Shown one piece after another: positions 34,661 through 42,429 of a stretch of DNA of 64,000 nt. Source of the DNA: Methanocorpusculum sp. (GTDB lineage: Archaea > Halobacteriota > Methanomicrobia > Methanomicrobiales > Methanocorpusculaceae); the NCBI RefSeq assembly GCF_030655665.1, contig NZ_JAUSPQ010000003.1, positions 1 to 64,000 of the forward strand, written 5' to 3'. Each line of letters starts with the position of its first letter. Positions within the stretch are counted from its first letter, which is position 1. Made by a program: the position numbers and the translations under genes. The notes below the pieces were generated by a model. It saw only the letters and a program-made list of their open reading frames with translations, made no database searches and was not told where the DNA came from.

Positions 34661-35068
34661 TTATCGGTACGCATCTAGGCCTCCATTCGCATTTGAATCA
34701 TGATTCTTGCATTTTAACAGCGTATTTAGCACCTCTTCCAACTCATCCTCATCCTGCGCAGTTTCCCTCTCCAGCTCCCGTACCTCGACATCCACCCCCA
34801 GCTCTGACAGAAACCCTGCCGAGCTCTTCTCCGTTTTTGCGAGATCTCCCTCAAGAACCCTGACCAACGCTTTCAGATAGGTCACTTCATCGAGCAGGCT
34901 CCTGGAGCGCAGGGACCTTTCTTCTAATATCTCACCTTCCTTCATCAGATCAAGCTGGATTTTCCGGATCTCTTTCCCGTTTGCATAGAGCCAGCCTGAA
35001 TATACATTTTTTTTGAAAAAGAGCGGCTTTGGTTGTTTCAGAAGTGTTGGGGGAATATCATTCATCAT
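34661..35068 (-). CDS. Hypothetical coiled-coil protein
   Basis: Not recognised. 135 residues: a basic N-terminal third (PKPLFFKKNVYSGWLYANGK), then long helices rich in Glu, Leu, Arg suited to a coiled coil (about 45-120). No membrane segment or enzyme motif. It lies between two copies of the dispersed repeat and next to the broken dinD, so it belongs to the accessory island and may be a remnant of a plasmid or provirus gene. Confidence 0.5.
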   Translation of the reverse strand: MMNDIPPTLLKQPKPLFFKKNVYSGWLYANGKEIRKIQLDLMKEGEILEERSLRSRSLLDEVTYLKALVRVLEGDLAKTEKSSAGFLSELGVDVEVRELERETAQDEDELEEVLNTLLKCKNHDSNANGGLDAYR

Positions 35069-35121
35069 ATCTGACTTCCTGTCCGGGCATCTCCGAACGT
35101 GTAATCAATCTATGATTTAAC

Positions 35122-35253
35122 GCAATATAAACCCCCACCCGCGCGATGGCGGGTTGGCGACGAAGTCGACGACCTCAGCCGAGCAAATCTCTGATTTGCG
35201 AAGCGATAATGCCTCGACTTTTGGTGGAAATGGGGTGCTCATTGAGTGAGAAG
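35122..35253 (+). repeat. Dispersed repeat, long copy with hairpins
   Basis: Contains the same outer blocks as the copy at 34183 plus a central part with CGAC-GAA-GTCG and CCTCAGCC followed by GAGCAAATC-TCT-GATTTGCGA (35181-35201, perfect 6-bp arms plus conserved GA ends). CCTCAGCCGAGCAAA also occurs at 40508-40522. Confidence 0.7.
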
Positions 35254-35462
35254 GTCATTTTCTGCATAAGATTTTTGCCGTGTTTTTTTCTTCATGTGCG
35301 AGAAAAAAGCAGCGGATATTCTGGCGTTATCTGAAGAACGGATGTTTTTGTCAGTGCGTTTTTACGGGTTGCAAGAAATAAAAGAGATATTTTGGAATAA
35401 GCCCATTCAAACTCTGAGTAAAGGCAATTTCCCGATTCATTAATAGGTGCCTTTTCTTCCCA

Positions 35463-35825
35463 TTATCGAGCAGACATCCATTTTGAGTTGCATATTGAAC
35501 AACGATAATGATTGATTATAAAGGCAACAGGGATGAGTTTATGATCCTTGTTCCAACATGCAGCACAGTATTTAATATGCTGAGGGTCGTTTTTCAGGGT
35601 GATATATGGATCTTGATGGAATTCAATATCCTCTTTCAGGATATTAATCTCTTCCAATTCATAAATTCGTGTTTTATAAGATCTATTTTCATCCTTTAAT
35701 CTGTCAATTTCATCCTGCATTTCAGACATCATGCTGCGAAGCTCCATCATTTTATCATAGAGTTCAGCATTATTCGCCGTCTGAGCCAGTTTTAATGTAT
35801 CTTTGAATATTCCATACCATGCCAT
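35463..35825 (-). CDS. Coiled-coil protein with C-terminal zinc ribbon
   Basis: A 120-residue protein. Residues 20-65 form a Leu/Glu-rich coiled coil (DEIDRLKDENRSYKTRIYEL), and the C-terminus has two C-x2-C knuckles, YCAACW and YRCSICNSKW, for one zinc. Small proteins of this architecture are common beside mobile and defence genes in bacteria and archaea and have no known function. Last gene of a five-gene minus-strand operon, 16 bp after the HEPN-motif gene. Confidence 0.75.
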   Translation of the reverse strand: MAWYGIFKDTLKLAQTANNAELYDKMMELRSMMSEMQDEIDRLKDENRSYKTRIYELEEINILKEDIEFHQDPYITLKNDPQHIKYCAACWNKDHKLIPVAFIINHYRCSICNSKWMSAR

Positions 35826-35841
35826 TTCAGTTCACCTTAGA

Positions 35842-36882
35842 TTATTCCTTATCAGGGCATATGGGTTTCCCATTGATGGTCACCGTGATGGGTTCTCCAG
35901 GTTCTTCAACAACCGTAGAGGTAAACAGATCATCATAGGTCTCAAAGTATTTGTCTGTTTCAATGCTATAGTCCCTAAGAATATCCAAGCTCCGGCAAAG
36001 TGATTCCGCAGAACATCTCATCTGCCTACATCGAATATCTTCTGGAAAATCTGCTTCTCTTATGGAAATAATTGCATAGTGTTCATCAATCTCCCTGAGG
36101 ATTTCAGTACTAGGACCAACTTTTTCCCAAGACCCGTATCTTTGATCCAATTCAGACTTATAATCTGCAATAATCTTTTCAACTGCAGCAAGACTTTCAT
36201 CCGAGACAGAACATGATTCATCCAGGGGTTCGCTGAGTAACTTTTCTCTGACATATCCATACTGTGCAAAAATATCGATCATTTTTCTCTCCCGATGAGC
36301 GTCAATATATTCTTTAAATTTTACATCCAATGCCTCTGAAATATTATTCAGCCCTTTTATTACCTCTTCGTGTTGTTTATCCAGATTCATCATAACATCA
36401 ACCTCAGTGATTTCCCCACGTATCTCATTGTTCCATGTCACATACTTAAACGAAGACTTCGACAAACCGTCACGTGCTAGTTGAAAATACGTGTAATCAT
36501 CGGGTTTTTTCTTACCCTGATCTCTTTTAGTAGGATGTCCCACCACATCATTTCTCATCTCGCGAATTGAGTGCAAACCTGGAAAATCGGTAGAGAGATT
36601 TATATTTGGCAATTCCAATGCGGCGTTGGCATTCAATAAAGCATCCTTCTGAACAAATAATGCTTGTAATAGCCCATAAATAGCGAGAAACTTTCCTCTC
36701 ACATCCTCCGGAAACTCGCTTTCTCGGAAATACTGTATCATCTCCTCAGTATCCTGGAAAGTACCCAGAGAAACACAGAGCATGTTCCAGTTGTATTTTT
36801 TTTGATAAATGAGATTATAGGTTTCAGTCCTCGTAATATGATCTCTAATTCGCCGGATAGTTGTAACAAAATCTGAAATCAT
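35842..36882 (-). CDS. HEPN-motif protein, probable RNase-like effector
   Basis: A 346-residue, mostly helical protein of no family I recognise. At about residues 110-116 it carries RNDVVGH inside SIREMRNDVVGHPTKRD, an R-x(4-6)-H motif with Asn after Arg, the active-site signature of HEPN ribonucleases of toxin-antitoxin and defence systems. Start at 36882: its ATG overlaps the upstream TAA (TAATG) and a GGAG precedes it. Co-translation with a two-TM membrane protein suggests a membrane-linked complex. Function is inferred from one motif and context; a pairing or sensing role instead of catalysis is possible. Confidence 0.7.
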   Translation of the reverse strand: MISDFVTTIRRIRDHITRTETYNLIYQKKYNWNMLCVSLGTFQDTEEMIQYFRESEFPEDVRGKFLAIYGLLQALFVQKDALLNANAALELPNINLSTDFPGLHSIREMRNDVVGHPTKRDQGKKKPDDYTYFQLARDGLSKSSFKYVTWNNEIRGEITEVDVMMNLDKQHEEVIKGLNNISEALDVKFKEYIDAHRERKMIDIFAQYGYVREKLLSEPLDESCSVSDESLAAVEKIIADYKSELDQRYGSWEKVGPSTEILREIDEHYAIISIREADFPEDIRCRQMRCSAESLCRSLDILRDYSIETDKYFETYDDLFTSTVVEEPGEPITVTINGKPICPDKE

Positions 36883-37865
36883 TATTTGCTCATCTCCGCA
36901 CATTCATCAGCACTCCCTAACTTGTTATACAAACTCTCATCTGAATGCTTTTTCACATCATTTTTAAAGTCATCTAGGGTTACATCCTTAATAATATACG
37001 GAGCACATGTCCAAGGTACATGAGAAACTATTTCGCATCTTTCCATTCCATTTTCGGTTATTATCTTGCATTTTGATATGCCGTCTTTATCAATAATCTC
37101 AGTAAACCCGTATATTTCTTTCAGAACTGAGGCTTTAAACCACTGTCCTGCAAGATTCCGATAATAGGTTGTAATTACAATCTTTGGATGCGGTGTGTTA
37201 CAACGTATTTCTGCTTTTATAATATTCCCCGATTCATCAAATACTATTCCAAGTCTCTTACATAGGGGTGAAGATCGTTTTACAGTAAAATCGAGACGCA
37301 AATCAAGTTTACCGTCTTTCATAAGATAGAGAGCTGAATCGCGATATGAACTTGATTTCATTATCACGGTATCCTCACCATCTGTTTTTGGGATTTCAAT
37401 ATAACCAAATAAAAATACAAATAGTGCCGGTTCGTTCGATATATTGACCCAGTTACAAAGAACCTGCAAGTGTCCAATCAATAACTTTGAGAGATCAAGA
37501 TTCCTTACTATATTTATTGAAGTAATTGAAGGAATAACTAAGGGTTGTTTATCCAGTTGAATCTGTTTTGATAATAACTTCGTTTGTTCTTTAGCCTGTT
37601 CCAATGATTTCTCCGAAGCCTTTGCCATAGAGTGGGTAAATATTACATAGCTAATTGTCACACCAACTAAAATCACCGAAGCAAAAAACGAAAGAACGCC
37701 GGAATACGTATTTGCCCACTCCCAAAACCCTCCGGCATTGACCATCCCACTTGCTCCAAGCCCAAAGATAAATCCAACTGCGGCGAACACAAGGATCAGC
37801 ACGCCGATCATCCAATTGGACTTAATTCTCTTACCAGCATTCCCGCTCTCTTCACTCATTCCCAT
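36882..37865 (-). CDS. Two-TM membrane protein of accessory operon
   Basis: About 327 residues. Two N-terminal hydrophobic helices (WMIGVLILVFAAVGFIFGLG and FFASVILVGVTISYVIF), then a short coiled coil (SEKSLEQAKEQTKLLSKQIQL) and a roughly 200-residue soluble, beta-rich domain with no recognised motif. The N-terminal TM plus coiled coil plus cytoplasmic domain layout resembles many defence-associated membrane anchors. ATG 37865 follows 1 bp after the PIN gene stop; the frame is open farther upstream within the PIN gene. Stop overlaps the HEPN gene start. Confidence 0.72.
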   Translation of the reverse strand: MGMSEESGNAGKRIKSNWMIGVLILVFAAVGFIFGLGASGMVNAGGFWEWANTYSGVLSFFASVILVGVTISYVIFTHSMAKASEKSLEQAKEQTKLLSKQIQLDKQPLVIPSITSINIVRNLDLSKLLIGHLQVLCNWVNISNEPALFVFLFGYIEIPKTDGEDTVIMKSSSYRDSALYLMKDGKLDLRLDFTVKRSSPLCKRLGIVFDESGNIIKAEIRCNTPHPKIVITTYYRNLAGQWFKASVLKEIYGFTEIIDKDGISKCKIITENGMERCEIVSHVPWTCAPYIIKDVTLDDFKNDVKKHSDESLYNKLGSADECAEMSK

Positions 37866-37866
37866 T

Positions 37867-38487
37867 TCACACCCCGGAATATTCCGAGCTCGTCTCCAAA
37901 CGAACCATAACAACGACCTCCTCACGCTCTGACGACATGCTCAAACATTCAGCATACGCCGGACTCTCCTCCAAAACCACATCCTCCGGTGACTTCTCCG
38001 AATACTTCTCCAGATATGCACTGCAGTCATACCGTTTCTTCAAAATAGTAGAATCAAGCAGATCAAAAATATGGCATGCCTTCTCATGGGAAATAATACC
38101 CTCCTTCATCATCATACCGACAACATCCGGAATCGGAACACGCTGCCAGCCCTCTCGCTCCATCTCAGAAATCATCTTCTTATCCTCCGTGATGAGGGGA
38201 AGGCCCGTATCCCTGCAGAGGATCAGCAGACCCGCATCACAGATACCCAGACCCTTTCGTTTTGTCATCAGGGAAATCGCATCCGACATCTGCGTGTCAG
38301 ATAAAACCATCGTCTCCAGACCGTGACCTGCCACCTCATCCCATGACGGTCGCTTCATTTCAATCTCCTTGATCAAATCAAGAGTAAAGGACTTACCCAC
38401 ATTCCCGAAAAACTCCTCTTGGAGTGAAAGATCCAAAAAGTACGTGAGTCCGTTCATATCAACTAAAACCTGATCGAACAGACTCAT
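37867..38487 (-). CDS. PIN-like domain nuclease/toxin
   Basis: A 206-residue protein with acidic residues placed as in PIN ribonucleases: VLVDMNGLTYFLD (Asp10), LGICDAGLLILCRDTGLPLI (Asp84, Asp93) and TEDKKM (Asp102), over the first 120 residues. The C-terminal part is helical and unassigned. Overlaps the XRE-ImmA/IrrE gene by 4 bp. The XRE/COG2856 plus PIN-like pair is a known predicted toxin-antitoxin arrangement; here it is extended by three more genes. Confidence 0.75.
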   Translation of the reverse strand: MSLFDQVLVDMNGLTYFLDLSLQEEFFGNVGKSFTLDLIKEIEMKRPSWDEVAGHGLETMVLSDTQMSDAISLMTKRKGLGICDAGLLILCRDTGLPLITEDKKMISEMEREGWQRVPIPDVVGMMMKEGIISHEKACHIFDLLDSTILKKRYDCSAYLEKYSEKSPEDVVLEESPAYAECLSMSSEREEVVVMVRLETSSEYSGV

Positions 38488-39527
38488 GCAGCCTCCCCGG
38501 ACAGACTCGTAAAGGAGATCTGTTCCCCAAGAAGCTCACGCCCCTTACTTGTCGAAATAATCCCCTCGGAAACTGCCCGGCGAACCAGAAGCTCCATTCT
38601 TTTCGGCTCCTCCGTATGTAAATACGCCTCGCCGTTCGAACGGACACTCCATCTCTTCTCCCTGTCAGCCTTCATGAGCTTCTTCTTCGTCTTCTCATCA
38701 ATGATATTGAGCGACTCCATCCTAACCAGAAGAGCGAAAACACTCATCCCATACTTCTCCCGAAGCAAAAGCAGCTCCTCCTTCGTGAAATCCGTTCGAT
38801 GAACGCCCGTATCCTTCATAAGCATCTGCTTTGGCGCCAGCAATGCAGCAGCAAACCTGTTTGCCGCCGCCTCGGCATTACACCATCCGCGATTCACAAA
38901 ATAATGCCCGAGTTCATGTGCCAGAGAAAACCGCTGACGTTCCTTTGGGGCATTCTTTCTCAATACGATCACCGGACCTATACTCTCATTTGGAAATGTC
39001 ACAGCTTCGAAATTATCCGGTCCATCCACGAGCATGATCTTAAACCCGTTATCCTCAGCAGTAGACATCAGATTATCAATTGGATCCAGACCAAGTTCCC
39101 ACTCTTTACGGACCTCAAATGTGAGGGCTTCAATATCCTCATGAAAGAAGTTAACATCCCATTTGAGATGAGCATAATCCACCTCGACAGAGGGAATATC
39201 CATGATTGCCATGATTTCCAGATACTTTTCCAGAAGTTCCTGAGTCCGTGCTATGATCTGTTTTTCTTCCTTCTTCGGCAGTTTTTCCTTAGGATCCGCA
39301 AGCCTGAACTGGGGCGTCGATGCCAAAACGACCGAAGTCTCACGGAAGAAATAATCGATATCGACATCCAGAACACGGCTCAGTGAAATCAGCGTACTGG
39401 ACGAAGGACTGATTTTCCCAGCCTCATATTTGGAAATGGTCATTTTTTCTACCGAAACACGTTCGCCGAGCTGCTCCTGGGTCAGCCTGGCAAGTTTTCT
39501 TGCTTGTTTCAACCTTTCACCAAACAT
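38484..39527 (-). CDS. XRE regulator fused to ImmA/IrrE metallopeptidase
   Basis: A 347-residue protein. Residues 1-60 form a helix-turn-helix (ARLTQEQLGERVSVEKMTISKYEAG). Residues 150-260 are an ImmA/IrrE (M78) domain with zinc motif HELGH at 204-208 and the third ligand region NAEAAANRFAAALLAP. Such proteins bind DNA and cleave repressors or act as antitoxins. First gene of the operon, likely self-regulating; its upstream region is AT-rich, with no gene for about 400 bp on the same strand. ATGA overlap with the PIN gene. Confidence 0.9.
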   Translation of the reverse strand: MFGERLKQARKLARLTQEQLGERVSVEKMTISKYEAGKISPSSSTLISLSRVLDVDIDYFFRETSVVLASTPQFRLADPKEKLPKKEEKQIIARTQELLEKYLEIMAIMDIPSVEVDYAHLKWDVNFFHEDIEALTFEVRKEWELGLDPIDNLMSTAEDNGFKIMLVDGPDNFEAVTFPNESIGPVIVLRKNAPKERQRFSLAHELGHYFVNRGWCNAEAAANRFAAALLAPKQMLMKDTGVHRTDFTKEELLLLREKYGMSVFALLVRMESLNIIDEKTKKKLMKADREKRWSVRSNGEAYLHTEEPKRMELLVRRAVSEGIISTSKGRELLGEQISFTSLSGEAA

Positions 39528-39949
39528 ACTATCTTACCAAATTGTGGTTTACTAAAATCTATTTTTTAATAAATTTGTAACCTAATATATTCATACGCAG
39601 CTCCACTATATAAAGATATTTGAGATGGATAAAAATCATAAATTATGTCTGGAAATCAGTATTAACTGGACAAAAAATGATCAAAAAATGCAAATATTCA
39701 TTCCATCAAAATACCGCCGATACTTCAAACTAAATATCTTATGAAGCATCACAGCAATCTGAGGATGGGATTTTGTGCGGAGTTCTCCAAAAAAATCTAT
39801 GAGGGTAATGATTGCTTAGGACACGGACAAAAAATCACAAAAGCCGTCTACACAGCTCCTTCTGGATCTCTGGATCCTGCAGCATCAAAAGCATCTTTGC
39901 CTTCTCCGCATCGATCCCCATGTCTCTCCGTGCAAGATCCGCAAAGCGG
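39528..39949. other. Gene-poor region upstream of XRE operon
   Basis: AT-rich promoter DNA near 39528-39620 with TATA-like CTATATAAAG on the plus strand. A 39-codon plus-strand frame (39625-39744) is too weak to call. On the minus strand a frame ending at 39835 with ADLARRDMGIDAEKAKMLLM reads like a real protein C-terminus, a possible remnant in the island. Confidence 0.4.
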
Positions 39950-40393
39950 ATCTTCACCGCAGAGTTTACGAACGCCGCCGCGTATGATGCGATCATCGCA
40001 GAAATTACCGGCGTGGAAAACCCCCTCAGCCTTGCCGAAGTCGAGCTCGGAAAGCAGACCTACAAGACCTATGTCGGCTACTTCGATCCCTCCACCAACG
40101 AGATGAACGGCAAGGTCCAGGTCACGGCCTACAGCAGAGCTGAATACGCAGCCGCGATCACCGCCCTCACCGGCAGTGCGGATCTCAAGACCGCATTCGG
40201 GAACGGCGGTACGGCAGAGACCTCCGAGATCGGTACCGAAGCAACGTGGAACGTCCGCATTTCCGCAAAGCTCGGGACCGATACTTTCCAGATCAGTCTC
40301 AACCGGGAGTCGATGACCGTCTCCGGCTATGCCGACGACGCCACCCTTGCAGCGGTCGATGCCTGGGCAGACACCAAGCCTGCCCTGAACTAA
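39950..40393 (+). pseudogene. 5'-truncated fragment of unknown (phage- or surface-like) protein
   Basis: From about 39950 the plus frame becomes clearly protein-like and GC-rich: FTAEFTNAAAYDAIIAEITG, then FDPSTNEMNGKVQVTAYSRA and a Thr/Ala/Gly-rich end that closes at 40393. The sequence before it in the same frame is unlike coding DNA and no start codon with ribosome binding site is seen, so the 5' end seems lost. Repetitive alanine- and threonine-rich style suits a phage structural or extracellular protein, but no family is recognised. GC and codon use differ from the AT-rich DNA to the left. Confidence 0.5.
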
Positions 40394-40405
40394 CGGGAGG
40401 CTGAG

Positions 40406-40558
40406 ATGCAGATCTCCAGCCGGCTTAGGAAGCTGATCCTTGTGTTCCTCGGGTTTCTCATTATGCTTTTTGGGAAACTCGTCGAGGAGGTGGGGACCTT
40501 TAGGTCCCTCAGCCGAGCAAACCAAAGGTTTGCGAGGTTCCTCGCAGGGCAGAGATGA
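40406..40558 (+). CDS. Possible small membrane protein, 50 residues
   Basis: An ATG 5 bp after GGGAGG (40395-40400) opens a 50-codon frame: a basic start (SSRLRKL), one transmembrane helix (about 10-24, LILVFLGFLIMLFG) and an Arg-rich tail. It starts 12 bp after the fragment's stop, as if in one operon. The second half is encoded by the hairpin repeat at 40476-40550, so the tail may be an intruded repeat and the original gene shorter or longer. Confidence 0.4.
   Translation: MQISSRLRKLILVFLGFLIMLFGKLVEEVGTFRSLSRANQRFARFLAGQR
40476..40552 (+). repeat. Hairpin repeat cluster (GAGCAAACC-AAA-GGTTTGCGA)
   Basis: Three back-to-back hairpins: GGGACC-TTTA-GGTCCC, GAGCAAACC-AAA-GGTTTGCGA (40515-40535) and CGAGG-TT-CCTCG. 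Same family as 15997, 35181 and 42660. Confidence 0.7.
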
Positions 40559-41061
40559 CCTCCCTTGTGGATATCATGTTATTTCCGTCTTAGGGCTGGA
40601 GGTTTTTCCTCTCCATCCCTGAGAGGAATTTTTCTTCTTTTTTCTGCACGTATTCCATACAAGAAATCAGTTTACACCCACACATAAGAGAGTATAGTTA
40701 TCACTGCATCCTAAATTAGAGGATTTCCCACCGCGTCGGGCTCCGCGCCGAAGTTGCCCTTCCGCACCCCAAAAATAACCAAAAAAATCTTTTTATCTTT
40801 ACGGGAACTGGCTGGAGGCAAAGTAGACAAAACTCGCTTGAATCAGTTTGAATTTGCAAGCTATTCTGGGGTGCGGGGGCGCAACTTCGGCGCGGAGCGG
40901 CCCGCGGTGGAGATATCCTATTTTTGGATTCAGGAAAAAGAATTTTTTTGTACGGATGAATACACACACCAGTAGATTTCCGCCTCCTGATTTCAGAAAA
41001 TATATGTTTCCGTGGCATTTTGGGTAATGATAATCATGAAGAAGGGACTATTCATTCTATT
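40559..41061. other. Intergenic region containing large inverted repeat
   Basis: No gene seen. Dominated by the 57-bp inverted repeat pair at 40721-40777 and 40862-40918; a TATA-like region near 40999-41006 may serve the pentapeptide-repeat gene. Confidence 0.5.
40721..40918. repeat. MITE-like element: 57-bp inverted repeats around 84-bp AT-rich centre
   Basis: Left arm 40721-40777 and right arm 40862-40918 are reverse complements with roughly four in five positions matching, including an exact GCTCCGCGCCGAAGTTG block. Outer ends are CCACCGCG, inner ends GCACCCC. The AT-rich core has no open frame. Transcribed, it would form a very long hairpin. The arm ends recur at 42632-42790. Confidence 0.7.
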
Positions 41062-42429
41062 ATGGATGAGAAACCTGAAGGGTGGAATCAGGAGCTGTAT
41101 GAAAAGCTGAGTTCTGATTTTCTGATTGAGTGTGTAGAGTATAACAGGATAGGCGAATGGAATGATCTGTACCTGGAATATCTGGAATCGGAATGGAACA
41201 GGTTGTATCCTGAGAAGAGGGGGGATCCGATAGATATTTTGGAGTTGGTGGATACATTTTCTGGATTAATAAGACCTGATTTTGTAAAGAAAGATTTTCG
41301 AGAGGCAATATCCCGCGGCGTTCGTTTCACTAAAGAACGTTTGGATTTGACAGAGGTCCCGGAGTTACATCTGGAGGGAGCAGACTTCAGTGTAGCACAT
41401 ATGGAGGGGGCATACTTTAGTGAGGTACGACTGGAGGGGGCAATCTTTTTTGAGGCACATCTGGAGGGAGCAGTCTTCGGTTTAGGACATCTGGAGGGAG
41501 CAGTCTTCATGAGGGCACATTTGGAGAGGGCAGTCTTCACTGGGATACTGATGGAGAGGGCAAAGTTTATGTGGGCACATATGGAGGGGGCAGATTTCTT
41601 TGGGGTACATATGGATGGAGCAGCGATGAAGGAGGCACAGATGGAAGGGGCAAACTTCCAGGAGGCACATCTGGAGGGGGCAGACTTCCAGATGGCACAG
41701 ATGGAAAGAGCCAGGTTGGATAATGCACACTTAAATGGAGCAGATTTTAAGAGTTCATATCTTCAAGGAGCAAATCTATCATGGGCTATTGTCAATGAGA
41801 ATACTTCATTTCAGAACATACGAATTGATGATGCAACCGGATCTCTGCTTTCGAGAATCGTAAATTGCAAAAATGAAAATGGGGATTCAATATTGTGTAA
41901 ATTGAAGAAAATCTGGAGAGAGAAAAAAGGAACGGATTTTAGTAATGTCGCATTAGGTACATGCCGAATAGATACGCTTACAAAAACTAGGATTGAAAAA
42001 AATATTCGAGTTTATAGATGGAATGATTGGTATAAAAATCATGTATTTTTACAAATCATAATGCGCCCATTCTGGTTCCTGACAGACTATGGGTCATCTA
42101 CCAAAAGGCCAATTTTTGCATTTATTTTGTGGAATACAATTTTCTCAATAATATATTTTTTATGGCTTGGGAGTGATTTTCAGGAATTAATGACCTTGCA
42201 TCTAAGTCCAATTTGGGAAAATATTGGAGGTAATATTGTTATATTTCTTACTGATTGGATGAAATCTAATCTTATGATTATTAGTCTGACTGATATGGCC
42301 ACCACAAAGATTGAACCATTGACACTATTCTTTGTCTTCCTTCATGTTTTCGTAGGGTATTTCATCCTTGCTGCATTAATCGCTAGATTCAGCATCATGT
42401 TTCAGAATCTTAGTCCTAATGAAAAATAA
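41062..42429 (+). CDS. Pentapeptide-repeat protein with channel-like C-terminal membrane domain
   Basis: About 455 residues: a helical N-terminus (to about 100), then about 14 perfect ten-residue units of the form A-x-F-x-x-A-H-L-E-G (a beta-helix of pentapeptide repeats), then two to three hydrophobic helices near the C-terminus (PIFAFILWNTIFSIIYFLWL and FLHVFVGYFILAALIARFSI). Similar proteins combine repeats with a two-TM K+ channel pore; here the filter region reads SLTDMATTKIEP, lacking T-x-G-[YF]-G, so ion selection is doubtful. ATG 41062 is used; a TTG at 41020 is in frame. DNA has a 30-bp tandem period. Confidence 0.8.
   Translation: MDEKPEGWNQELYEKLSSDFLIECVEYNRIGEWNDLYLEYLESEWNRLYPEKRGDPIDILELVDTFSGLIRPDFVKKDFREAISRGVRFTKERLDLTEVPELHLEGADFSVAHMEGAYFSEVRLEGAIFFEAHLEGAVFGLGHLEGAVFMRAHLERAVFTGILMERAKFMWAHMEGADFFGVHMDGAAMKEAQMEGANFQEAHLEGADFQMAQMERARLDNAHLNGADFKSSYLQGANLSWAIVNENTSFQNIRIDDATGSLLSRIVNCKNENGDSILCKLKKIWREKKGTDFSNVALGTCRIDTLTKTRIEKNIRVYRWNDWYKNHVFLQIIMRPFWFLTDYGSSTKRPIFAFILWNTIFSIIYFLWLGSDFQELMTLHLSPIWENIGGNIVIFLTDWMKSNLMIISLTDMATTKIEPLTLFFVFLHVFVGYFILAALIARFSIMFQNLSPNEK

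Noticed and set aside
39625..39744. 39-codon plus-strand frame with TATA-like sequence upstream
   Set aside because: TATA to ATG spacing is too short, no ribosome binding site and no recognisable features; kept only as a remark.
39848..40525. 225-codon minus-strand open frame
   Set aside because: Its Gly/Asp/Cys-rich translation is a shadow of the GC-rich plus-strand fragment, which has better composition.
41060..41730. Minus-strand frames rich in Cys, Pro and Leu opposite the pentapeptide-repeat gene
   Set aside because: Antisense of a 30-bp tandem repeat gives a periodic but meaningless translation.
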